A DNA stretch of 13,789 nucleotides from G963674685 sp964591275. Lineage in GTDB: Bacteria; Lernaellota; Lernaellaia; JACKCT01. This document shows positions 6,574-13,789 of the stretch, piece by piece; positions within the stretch are counted from its first letter, which is position 1; each line of letters opens with the position of its first letter. The translations under genes and the position numbers were made by a program. The stretch spans positions 1-13,789 of the forward strand of contig CAZQAE010000108.1 of the NCBI GenBank assembly GCA_964591275.1. The letters are read 5' to 3'. The notes under the pieces were generated by a model, which saw nothing but the letters and a program-made list of their open reading frames with translations, made no database searches and was not told the DNA's origin.

Positions 6574-7355
6574 TCAGGCCGCGCGGTCAGGACGATGATC
6601 GAGGGTTTTTTCATGACACCCTCAAGGCGCATGGCAATAAAACGGGAAAGCTCTGAAGGATAGGGTTGCTGCTTCGCCAACCACTTATAAGCGCGCGCGC
6701 GACGTTTTCGCACCACCGAAATCATTTTGAAACCAGCGCGGGCCGCCAGCATGGTCAGACCGTCAAGCGTGTACAGCGTGCGTGCGGCGGGAGGGGAAAA
6801 GATCGTAAAATCCGGCCCCATCTGCCCGGCGAGTTCGCCATCGCAGGAAACGGCTTCGATTCTCGCCCGACCGTCCGGATTCAGACTGTTTTTTATCTCG
6901 ACAAGTTCGGCGAAAGGATCATCCGAGTATTCCAACAGACCCTCGGTCAGGACAAGATCATATCGACCTTTCAGCGCTCCAGTGGAGGGGCGGCCCAACT
7001 TGACGGAAAGCGCCTGCTTCGCGCATTGCGCGACGATGTCCCTGTTGGCGTCGCAAGCCGTTGCCGCGCATCCATTATTGGCCAAAGCCCTGATCAGCGC
7101 CTGGTCGGCACGTCCGGCCAGCGCAACAGAGGCCTTGCCGCCGAAGGGAGACAGCAGACGCCAAGCGTCGCTCCCATCCGGTTCGGGGCGCGGCGCGGCG
7201 ATCCATTCCTCCCGCGTCATCGGCGTTTGAATAAGCTTAGGAGAAAAAATGGAATGGCATTTCATGCATCGGCGATATGTAACCGGCGCGTTCTTCGGAC
7301 CCATGGCCTCGGCCATGGGAACGGATTCCGACGCGTCGCAGGCTGGGCAATTCAT
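6570..7355 (-). CDS. Zinc-ribbon, class I SAM-dependent methyltransferase-like protein
   Basis: 261 residues. Two CxxC pairs (Cys3/Cys6 and Cys30/Cys33) form an N-terminal zinc ribbon. A Rossmann-like domain follows: VALAGRADQALIRAL is at the position of SAM motif I and YDLVLTEGLLEYSDDPF with LNPDGRARIEA matches motifs 4-6 of Methyltransf_23-type enzymes. Zinc-ribbon plus methyltransferase proteins are frequent in surface-sugar loci. Motif I lacks the usual GxGxG glycines, so SAM binding is doubtful and it may be a non-catalytic relative. The start at 7355 is chosen because the zinc ribbon starts at residue 3 and AGGA precedes the ATG by eight bases; a longer frame to 7544 crosses the heptamer repeat region and adds no recognisable domain. 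mltA overlaps its stop by four bases. Confidence 0.75.
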   Translation of the reverse strand: MNCPACDASESVPMAEAMGPKNAPVTYRRCMKCHSIFSPKLIQTPMTREEWIAAPRPEPDGSDAWRLLSPFGGKASVALAGRADQALIRALANNGCAATACDANRDIVAQCAKQALSVKLGRPSTGALKGRYDLVLTEGLLEYSDDPFAELVEIKNSLNPDGRARIEAVSCDGELAGQMGPDFTIFSPPAARTLYTLDGLTMLAARAGFKMISVVRKRRARAYKWLAKQQPYPSELSRFIAMRLEGVMKKPSIIVLTARPD

Positions 7356-7416
7356 TTTCACTTTCCTAATAGTCCTGCCAAGTGAATCGGAACGGCACGC
7401 TAACATAGGAAGGGGA

Positions 7417-7434
7417 AAGTATGAAGTATGAATG
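7417..7434. repeat. Heptamer repeat, left arm of an inverted pair
   Basis: Reads as heptamers ATGAAGT ATGAATG at 7421-7434, preceded by a partial AAGT. It is the inverse of the ACCTCAT/ACTTCAT heptamers at 7538-7565, about 105 bases away. TATGAAGTATGA is shared exactly with the reverse complement of the other block except at the edges. Between the arms (7435-7537) I see no gene. Confidence 0.5.
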
Positions 7435-7537
7435 AAGGAGTGGCTATCGCTTTCCTCTTTCAAACAGCCCTGACATGACGCAATGCCACCGCCCGCTGTA
7501 CCTATAGACACGGCTGGCGCTTCCATCCGAAACCAAT

Positions 7538-7565
7538 ACCTCACACCTCATACCTCATACTTCAT
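7538..7565. repeat. Tandem heptanucleotide repeat, four units
   Basis: Four contiguous heptamers: ACCTCAC, ACCTCAT, ACCTCAT, ACTTCAT, abutting the stop codon of the glycosyltransferase-like gene (7571-7569). An inverted partial block lies at 7417-7434, so a single-stranded transcript could fold the two together with an approximately 100-base loop. Short tandem heptamers of this sort occur as dispersed repeats in several bacterial genomes. Confidence 0.65.
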
Positions 7566-7568
7566 ATC

Positions 7569-9236
7569 TTAGCCCTCGCGCTCGTCAGGCTCTTGTTTTC
7601 TTCTCAGGATGACTATCCGGTTTGCTGCATCGTCATGCGCCTGTTTTTCAAGAGACATTTCCCCGGCGTATTCAAAGGGCGCAAAGGATTCGGACAACCG
7701 CTTTTCAATATCAAAGGTTTTGGGAAAATACCCTTTGGCCAGAAGCCCGTCAAAATGTTTCATGGAATGCGCCTCGCCGAGATGCACGGCGCGAAGAACG
7801 GATTGCCTATCCGGTTTTTCTATCTCCTGGCGACTCGTGCGAAAAATTACCGTTTCACAAGTCTCTAGCCGGTGAAGAAAATCCTCAAGCTGCCGGTGAT
7901 GAAAATGCACCGGACCCCAGACCCATCCCTGTAGGTCAGGTCGCCTGCGCTGCACCAGATAGCGCAAGTAGCCTTCGTGGAAAATCCGGTCGGATTCGGA
8001 GAAGATGCAAAATTGCCCCTGTTCGGAGATGTTTTCGCTCAAAACGGCGCTCACGAACTCCTCGTGGTTTTTGAGCGCCGCGACGCCTGGTTTCGGCGGA
8101 AAAATGAGGGGAACGTTTTTGAAAGCGCCATAAATGCGGGATGCGGAGGCTCCGCCGATCAGGATGACAAAAACGGCGGCGACGGCGATCCGGCTCGACT
8201 TCGCCTTGATTTGCGACATTGCGACGCACCCAAGCATAAGGCCGACGGGAATCGCCGGCAGCCAGAAACGTTCGGGATTGGAAGGCGCTGCGGCCACGAT
8301 GGCCAATGAAGCCAGAACGGATGAGGCCATGACGATTTCCGGCGCCCTGCGGCGGATCAGAGTTCCCCAAAGACCCAGCGCAATGAGCAATAATATGCCG
8401 AGGCCGGCGGCTTCGGCCAGATCAGTGGCAAAGAAGGTTCCGCTTTCGCTATGAAAGGCGGCGACGTCGGGCTTGGTCTGATAATCGACAAGGTGAAAAA
8501 ACAAGGCCCGGGCAATCAGAACGGCGCGCTCAAAGCACCAGATCGAGGCAAGAAGCGCGGCGCTGGAAAAGGCCACAAAGAGCAAAGCCCAGGAGCGCAG
8601 ATTCAGGTCCTTGCGATAAACGATCAGCGAAGCGAGAACAGCGGGGAGCAAAAAAATCGGAAAGGTGATTTTCGCCAACATCCCCAATCCGCAGAATATC
8701 CCGAAAAGAATACTCGGCGCGGCCCTGGCGAATCCTTCGCTCAATAGAAGACAGGCCATCGCGGCGGCGACCATCGCGGCGAGCGCCAAGTCAAGACCGA
8801 TAATTCCCGCAAAATGCATGACGGAGCTTGAAAGCATTGCCGCCAGCGCCGCGCACAATCCTGTCCAGGGATCGGCGAAACGCCAAGCGACCGCAAAAGC
8901 CGCGAGACCGATGATGAGATGAAAAAAAGCTATCGCGGCGGCGGCGCTTTGTCTCGAGGGTCCCAAGGTGCGAAAGGCCTGCGCACCAAGCCAGTAGGTC
9001 AGCGGAGGCCACCAGTTGGGCCAATAGTCCACCGTTCTATCGAAAAGCGGACCTTCGGGATTGAATTGCTGAGCGCGATAGACGTGCATCATGCGGGGCA
9101 GATGGTTTTCCTCGTCGCTGCCAGCAATAACGCCCTCCGTCCCTTGCGCCCGAAGCATGTCTGAAAAAAAGACAGCGACGCACAGCAGACACAAAAGCGT
9201 AGCGGGCACGGCCCAATGTTTGAAAATTTCACTCAT
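7569..9236 (-). CDS. GT-C-fold membrane glycosyltransferase-like protein (ArnT/PMT-like)
   Basis: 555 residues. A first membrane segment (about 10-30) is followed by an outside loop with SDEENHLPRM at 40-49, whose acidic residues occupy the place of the catalytic acid in GT-C enzymes that use polyprenyl-phosphate sugars, and YWPNWWPPLTYWLG at 71-84, typical of the family. About ten more membrane segments follow up to about residue 370, then a soluble C-terminal domain of about 170 residues ending in a charged tail. The likely role is transfer of a sugar to an envelope molecule; donor and acceptor cannot be told. The ATG at 9236 has no good ribosome binding site (AGG touches it), so the start is a little uncertain. 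It probably leads the run of genes down to the oxidoreductase remnant, though a 213-base repeat-bearing gap follows. Confidence 0.82.
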   Translation of the reverse strand: MSEIFKHWAVPATLLCLLCVAVFFSDMLRAQGTEGVIAGSDEENHLPRMMHVYRAQQFNPEGPLFDRTVDYWPNWWPPLTYWLGAQAFRTLGPSRQSAAAAIAFFHLIIGLAAFAVAWRFADPWTGLCAALAAMLSSSVMHFAGIIGLDLALAAMVAAAMACLLLSEGFARAAPSILFGIFCGLGMLAKITFPIFLLPAVLASLIVYRKDLNLRSWALLFVAFSSAALLASIWCFERAVLIARALFFHLVDYQTKPDVAAFHSESGTFFATDLAEAAGLGILLLIALGLWGTLIRRRAPEIVMASSVLASLAIVAAAPSNPERFWLPAIPVGLMLGCVAMSQIKAKSSRIAVAAVFVILIGGASASRIYGAFKNVPLIFPPKPGVAALKNHEEFVSAVLSENISEQGQFCIFSESDRIFHEGYLRYLVQRRRPDLQGWVWGPVHFHHRQLEDFLHRLETCETVIFRTSRQEIEKPDRQSVLRAVHLGEAHSMKHFDGLLAKGYFPKTFDIEKRLSESFAPFEYAGEMSLEKQAHDDAANRIVILRRKQEPDEREG

Positions 9237-9484
9237 CCTAAAAGATTTTCTATCACGCGACAGGTAGGCTCACAAGAAGAGGCAGACGTAACTATTCGGT
9301 GACAGATACATTTTGTCAGCATAATTTTTATACGAAATCACAATGCCGATCACTTTCTCAACGCACCTGCCTGCTAAAATCTTGCCCAGATCGAATTTTC
9401 TGCCCCACGGCTATGACGCATTGCCGCGTCACAACACGCGCGATAGCAAGTGCGGAGGCCATACCGCGAATGGTTTTTTTTATT
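9237..9484. other. Intergenic region between the giant TPR protein and the glycosyltransferase-like gene
   Basis: 248 bases without a supported gene. It must hold the end of the giant gene's transcript and probably the promoter of the glycosyltransferase-like gene. I see one hairpin, TGACGC-6-GCGTCA at 9414-9431, without a T-run, and an AT-rich stretch near 9318-9345, but no promoter that I can defend. Confidence 0.4.
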
Positions 9485-12400
9485 TCAACTTTCAGTTTGC
9501 CAATCCGGATCGAAGGCTACGCCGTCGTCGAAACTGCGAAAGAAAAGGCGCTTTTTATTTTGCTCTTTTTCGCTTTGCTCTTTTTCGCTAGTCGGAGCCT
9601 GTTTAGCGTTATTGATCCACTTGATCGTCCTCTTGTTGTCTTTAGTAATCTTAATTTCCACGTATGGTTTTATCGTGCACATCTCGTTTGCCAATGCCAT
9701 CGAATCACAAACATCGGCGAGCCATTGTTGACGGTCATGAACTCGCGGCTGCCTTCTCCCCTCCGTTAGCGACAGTCGCCACATCTGTACAGCGAGTATC
9801 TTATACGCCTCTTTCCCCCTGGCATTGTCTTTGTAATAATTCCAGTGTCGTCGCTGAATCCCTTCGCAAATTTTAAAATGCATTCGCCGATCCATTACGT
9901 TTCTATGCGCGAAGTAGGCCTCATGTGAAAACCGGTAACGCTTGGTATAATCCTCTATCTCCGACAAGAATTGGTTGCATGCCTTTCGATAGGCCTCGTC
10001 GGCCTGTCGACGAACGTCTTTTAGGTCATCGTCATTGTCCTTTTCCGGGTTGCATCCGACAAATTTGTCCATGTCCTTCCATTTGCCCTTTAATTTGTCC
10101 TGATTTGGGTTGCACCCGCCAGATTCGGCCATGTCCTTCGGTTCGCCAAAGAGGCCGGCAAAGGTTGCATCACTTTCTTCAATCTCATTCGACAGCAACG
10201 AGGTTAAAACCTCAGCTCGAACACACATCAAATCCCCAAGAGCGCGCCACGTATTCCCAAGCAACTGACGAACACAGCGTTCATGAATTCTTTCCTGCCG
10301 ATAGGTCTCAATGGCCGTTAACAAAAAACGTTTTGCCGCACGGTGGAACTGTTGATACAGAAACGCCAGCGCCGAATCAATATCGTCGAGGCCCACTCCT
10401 TCCAATTCATTGTCAAGCTCGCTAAAACACTTCCGCAACTGAAATACCATGTGGCATCCTTTCACATAAAGGACACCCACGCCGCGGCACGCATCTGCGC
10501 TGTCTAAGTCGTTGATGTTGTCGTCAAGACAAGCTCTCGCCCCGAGATAGCAAATTTCCGCCCGGTAGCAAAAACGGACTTCTCGCCTTATGCGCTTCAA
10601 ATCCGCCGGGGATTTACCCTCTTCCTTTGAATCGACTTTCGTTAAAATTAACTCGATCAAATAGAAAACCATCCCGAACAACAGCCCATTCGGATGTTTC
10701 AAACAAGATCGTAGCGGTTCGGCAAAATCTTCGATCTTCGGCCTTGCAGAAGTATTACGCCACGGTTGCGCCAGGATTCCGGAAAGCGGACTCGAATAAC
10801 CAATTTCACCTTCTTCACAAATATTTATTTCTGCGCCGCTTTTCTCCTCCACCATTTTCTCGTTGTCGACCAAAAACCCGATAATGCGGTTTATTGCCTG
10901 CGATGTTTCAAAAATATCCGTGTTTGCAATCAAATTCATGGCGAGATTATAGGGTTCGTCACTTGGAGAAAATGGGGCCGCCTCTTCTTTATTCTCCTTC
11001 GAGAAACCAGGAAAGAAGGCGTCGATTCTCTGAGCAATATACTGTTCTCGCCGATTGAATGGACCCTCCATTTTTTTTGGTGGGGGAGATTGCAGATTCG
11101 TTAGTAATAAATCGCAGTTGTCATCCCATTTTTCGCTCTCTTTTTCTGCTTCCCAATAGAAGGAATACAGGGTGTCATCATATCCACTCGCCGTGGCCAT
11201 CATCCCGCCAATGCGAGTATAAAGCGCCCCAAATCGTCTGCGGTCGATAATCCGACCTATCCGTAATGGATACGCCTTTCGCAGTTTCGGACTTGCATTA
11301 ATGAGCAAATTCATTATCTTTTCAGTTCCAACCCAAAACGAGCACCACGAGCGGACGATTTCCCCAAATAGGCACTCCTTTTCTTTAGTTTTCTTCTCGG
11401 AATTGTATTTATTGAAGTCGAGAATCATTCGATCGTGACGAATAACGAGTTTTTTCATATACACATCACAGGCGCGCAAAATCTGGTCGTTGACGATATA
11501 GTGAATGCTAGCCTGCGTATAGAAATATTCGTCTGTTCGATCATCGATCATTTCCATCCGAATTATTTTATGGATGTCTTTTAGCGCTGTAGAAATATTC
11601 GTTTCCACGTCTTCACTGTGGTCCATGTCCTCCCATAGTTTCTCCATTTGGTCTTTCGTTAGAAACACCGTTCCCCGGCTCGCAAAAAACACATCGCCGA
11701 GGTGTTCAAAGAGTTTTGCTCGCATCCGGCTTTGTTGCTCCGGCATTTTCGCGGTCAAGTCCAGAACCTGATCACCTTTTTGGAACTCCGAAAATTTGAT
11801 CAAGGCCAATAAATACCATGCCGTAGCTCGCCGAATGTCGCGGCGGCGCATCAGCAGTTCGCCAATGAAAATCATCTGATCGAGCTTCCCATATTCATCA
11901 TGAATTCGCCGATAATAATCCAACACATTCAACAGGTATCGATTGCAGGCGTACCGATGCCACGTTTTTTCAAGCACAACGGCGATCATGTTCAACGTAT
12001 ATGGCAGGCCATGAGGCTCGTGTCCCGTGAACAACTCTTGCGGCTCGTATTTAGTTTCCGGATAAACTGGAAAAACCTTTTCGCCGCAAACCGTTTTGAA
12101 CAAGGTGAACGGCGCGATATCCTCCCACCGATATTCCGGCACCATCGCATCTAACATCGCTCTGTAGTCAATAATTTCGGTGAGAATGCCGTATTTTTGT
12201 TGCTTTGTTTTATCCGGCTCGTGGTCGAAGTTCAGTATTTCCAGCGCGACGTCAAGTATTTTCCTTTTGTATTTTGGCAACAGGCCGACGGGAAGGTTTC
12301 TGTCCGCTGAATTTAAAATGCTCTGTGAACGCTTCATCTGCATGGACCAACAGCCCTCGTGAATCCGAACCGCCTCCGAATAACACCCCAACGCCTTCCG

Positions 12401-13789
12401 AAACTCGCGCTCCTTTTCATACAGATAGCCTAACTTTTGCAACACTTCGACCGCTGACGTGAAATAGGTGACCACAAAAGTCTGCTCAATGTCGCAATCT
12501 AAGGATTGGCCTCCGGCGGCCAAAATGCGGGCGATGTCCATTCGAACCCAGCGCAACGCTTTACTGTACTCCAGCCTCGCGTTGTCGTAAGCACCCAAAT
12601 GTTCCTCGATTTCCCCCAGCCGTATCTGAGCTTTAAACGACTCCAAGCGACTGCCGGCATCAACTCGCACAACCTTTTCTACGGTTTGACTCAAATGCAT
12701 TTTCTCATTTTCAAATTCCGCGCTTGTGAAGCGCAGTTCAATCTGTTCCGGACCGAACGCCAGGTAGAGACCAGCCAAATCATGCTGGGCGCGAGGCAAA
12801 AGTTTGTATGAACGGTGACGCCGATCCAGGCGCTCAATCAAGAAGTCTTCCAGTGTCCGCAGGATGTAAGACACTAATTCGCGGCTGGGAAACAACTCCT
12901 CGCGCTGCGTCATGAAACTCGCATGTTCGATGTCCAGCCACGTGAAGCCCGTCTGGTAGAACTTGAGTATATAGTCAATGATATGAAACGTTGCCACGCA
13001 ACCTTTGTCATCCAGTGCGCGAAAGATATCCGGATTATCTTCGAGCCGCGCGACGATGGTTGAAAAGAACTTCATCTTTTGCCGAACCAGCGCCGGCGTA
13101 TAAATAATCAGCCCTACATCTTTTTTTTCACCTACCCAGTAGCTTGGCGGCTTGTTCATTACCCCTCTTTTGCGCACCGTTCCATAAAACTCCCGCAAGA
13201 TTTTTCGTGGGATACCCCTCCCTTTGTACGTCAGGTATTGCAGACAATACCTCAGATTTCGGGCGCGCCGTTCCGACATCGGTTGAAGCTCAGTTTTGTT
13301 TTCCTCTTGGATGTCATCTCTCAGTGGTTCCAGCCATTCCGGAAACGGCGCCTTATTTTCTTCATCGACACTGCCACCTAGGCGAGATCGGCGCTCAACG
13401 AAACGAAGCAAAAGCTTCTTTATCTCGTATTCAGCCAAATGCGGCAGTACCAGCAGCCCCGTCGAAAAACTCCAACTCGTCTTTGATATTCCAACATCCT
13501 CCAATATAACAACAAAAAGTTCTCGCGTGTACGCTTCTATCTTTATTTGGATAAATTTTTCTTTTGCAACGTCCATTTTTTGAATATCTTCTTTCTCAAC
13601 CTCTTCCATGTCTTCTTCTCTCGCTTTTTCCCACAATTTTTCGATCGCCGCTTTCCACGCCTTTTCGATCCAGTCATGGGGGCCAAGTCGCGGGCGCAAA
13701 CGCGCCACAAATGAACTTGGCAGGTATACGTTTTGAATAAACACAGATTCAAAAAGACCCTCGCCTTTGTTTTGGTCTTCCTGCCAACT
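9485..13789 (-). CDS. Giant TPR-like protein, C-terminal part of a putative STAND/AAA-type NTPase (5' end outside window)
   Basis: The frame is open to the window edge: 15 sense codons precede the GTG at 13744, so that GTG is probably internal and at least 1434 residues are encoded. Numbering from the GTG, residues 25-65 are highly charged and helical (likely coiled coil). Residues 75-120 and 155-190 (with LRYCLQYLTYKGRGIPRKIL) resemble the small-helical and winged-helix region after the ATPase core in large NTPases. TPR-like helical pairs occur at about 368-400 (LGEIEEHLGAYDNARLEYSK), 430-462 (LGYLYEKEREFRKALGCYSE) and 620-655. The remaining 750 residues are soluble, helical and rich in Arg, Lys and Glu, with no signal peptide or membrane segment. 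No P-loop is seen; it would lie upstream. Base composition is lower in GC than in the genes to the left. I do not recognise the family. Confidence 0.85.
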   Translation of the reverse strand, partial: SWQEDQNKGEGLFESVFIQNVYLPSSFVARLRPRLGPHDWIEKAWKAAIEKLWEKAREEDMEEVEKEDIQKMDVAKEKFIQIKIEAYTRELFVVILEDVGISKTSWSFSTGLLVLPHLAEYEIKKLLLRFVERRSRLGGSVDEENKAPFPEWLEPLRDDIQEENKTELQPMSERRARNLRYCLQYLTYKGRGIPRKILREFYGTVRKRGVMNKPPSYWVGEKKDVGLIIYTPALVRQKMKFFSTIVARLEDNPDIFRALDDKGCVATFHIIDYILKFYQTGFTWLDIEHASFMTQREELFPSRELVSYILRTLEDFLIERLDRRHRSYKLLPRAQHDLAGLYLAFGPEQIELRFTSAEFENEKMHLSQTVEKVVRVDAGSRLESFKAQIRLGEIEEHLGAYDNARLEYSKALRWVRMDIARILAAGGQSLDCDIEQTFVVTYFTSAVEVLQKLGYLYEKEREFRKALGCYSEAVRIHEGCWSMQMKRSQSILNSADRNLPVGLLPKYKRKILDVALEILNFDHEPDKTKQQKYGILTEIIDYRAMLDAMVPEYRWEDIAPFTLFKTVCGEKVFPVYPETKYEPQELFTGHEPHGLPYTLNMIAVVLEKTWHRYACNRYLLNVLDYYRRIHDEYGKLDQMIFIGELLMRRRDIRRATAWYLLALIKFSEFQKGDQVLDLTAKMPEQQSRMRAKLFEHLGDVFFASRGTVFLTKDQMEKLWEDMDHSEDVETNISTALKDIHKIIRMEMIDDRTDEYFYTQASIHYIVNDQILRACDVYMKKLVIRHDRMILDFNKYNSEKKTKEKECLFGEIVRSWCSFWVGTEKIMNLLINASPKLRKAYPLRIGRIIDRRRFGALYTRIGGMMATASGYDDTLYSFYWEAEKESEKWDDNCDLLLTNLQSPPPKKMEGPFNRREQYIAQRIDAFFPGFSKENKEEAAPFSPSDEPYNLAMNLIANTDIFETSQAINRIIGFLVDNEKMVEEKSGAEINICEEGEIGYSSPLSGILAQPWRNTSARPKIEDFAEPLRSCLKHPNGLLFGMVFYLIELILTKVDSKEEGKSPADLKRIRREVRFCYRAEICYLGARACLDDNINDLDSADACRGVGVLYVKGCHMVFQLRKCFSELDNELEGVGLDDIDSALAFLYQQFHRAAKRFLLTAIETYRQERIHERCVRQLLGNTWRALGDLMCVRAEVLTSLLSNEIEESDATFAGLFGEPKDMAESGGCNPNQDKLKGKWKDMDKFVGCNPEKDNDDDLKDVRRQADEAYRKACNQFLSEIEDYTKRYRFSHEAYFAHRNVMDRRMHFKICEGIQRRHWNYYKDNARGKEAYKILAVQMWRLSLTEGRRQPRVHDRQQWLADVCDSMALANEMCTIKPYVEIKITKDNKRTIKWINNAKQAPTSEKEQSEKEQNKKRLFFRSFDDGVAFDPDWQTES
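9551..9594. repeat. Tandem repeat near the 3' end of the giant gene
   Basis: TGCTCTTTTTCGCTT occurs twice in tandem (unit 15 bases, starting near 9561), giving the peptide SEKEQ twice on the minus strand, followed by a lysine-rich stretch. The unit is a multiple of three, so copy-number change would keep the frame. It is a low-complexity linker before the last 15 or so residues. Confidence 0.6.
10035..10140. repeat. Imperfect internal tandem duplication in the giant gene
   Basis: Two consecutive segments of about 60 bases encode related peptides: KDM followed by SGGCNPNQD and KDM followed by KFVGCNPEKD, each ending before a charged linker. The shared pattern is K-D-M-x(4)-G-C-N-P-x-x-D. The plus strand shows it as TTGCA(T/C)CCG and (T/C)CATGTCCTTC motifs occurring twice. 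It lies between the helical part and the C-terminal part of the protein. Confidence 0.6.

Noticed and set aside
6666..7385. 239-codon plus-strand frame
   Set aside because: Antisense to the methyltransferase-like gene, low complexity Arg/Gly-rich peptide, no ribosome binding site.
9414..9431. Intrinsic terminator after the giant gene
   Set aside because: Six-bp stem without a T-run on either strand; too weak to call.
1..13789. tRNA, rRNA, CRISPR arrays, integrases or intact insertion sequences
   Set aside because: I looked for repeats with regular spacers, cloverleaf-type ends and transposase motifs on both strands and found none.

Overview
The window reads as chromosomal DNA from a Gram-negative, probably deltaproteobacterial-type organism. 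The outer-membrane murein transglycosylase MltA requires an outer membrane. A decayed NADH-oxidase-like gene with a probable selenocysteine codon would fit a selenium-using lineage. The lineage is an inference; no marker gene is present. Every supported gene lies on the minus strand, so transcription runs from high to low coordinates.

Right part (13789 to 9485): one very large open frame, cut by the window edge, encodes at least 1434 residues of a soluble protein with TPR-like helical repeats. Its N-terminal part resembles the region that follows the ATPase core in large STAND/AAA-type NTPases, but no P-loop is visible here. I cannot name it.

Middle part (9236 to 4260): a GT-C-type membrane glycosyltransferase-like protein, then after a 213-base gap carrying heptamer repeats, a compact run of genes: a zinc-ribbon methyltransferase-like protein, mltA (overlapping it by ATGA), an ArsR-type regulator (overlapping the end of mltA), and a remnant of an FAD/NAD-dependent NADH oxidase / CoA-disulfide reductase-like gene. 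This remnant holds the most interesting signal. An in-frame TGA stands at codon 45, where the family has its redox-active cysteine. A hairpin with a GGTCT loop, like the E. coli fdhF SECIS element, begins 15 bases after that TGA. The same gene has lost its NAD-binding domain and carries a frameshift, so it looks like a dying selenoprotein gene.

Left part (4259 to 1): a 46-base near-perfect hairpin with a GAAA loop, a polytopic membrane protein of unknown function, then lon (complete, all catalytic residues present) with a recognisable promoter, a palindrome at its predicted transcription start and a strong ribosome binding site. The last 294 bases beyond lon hold a possible terminator hairpin and an imperfect duplicated segment.
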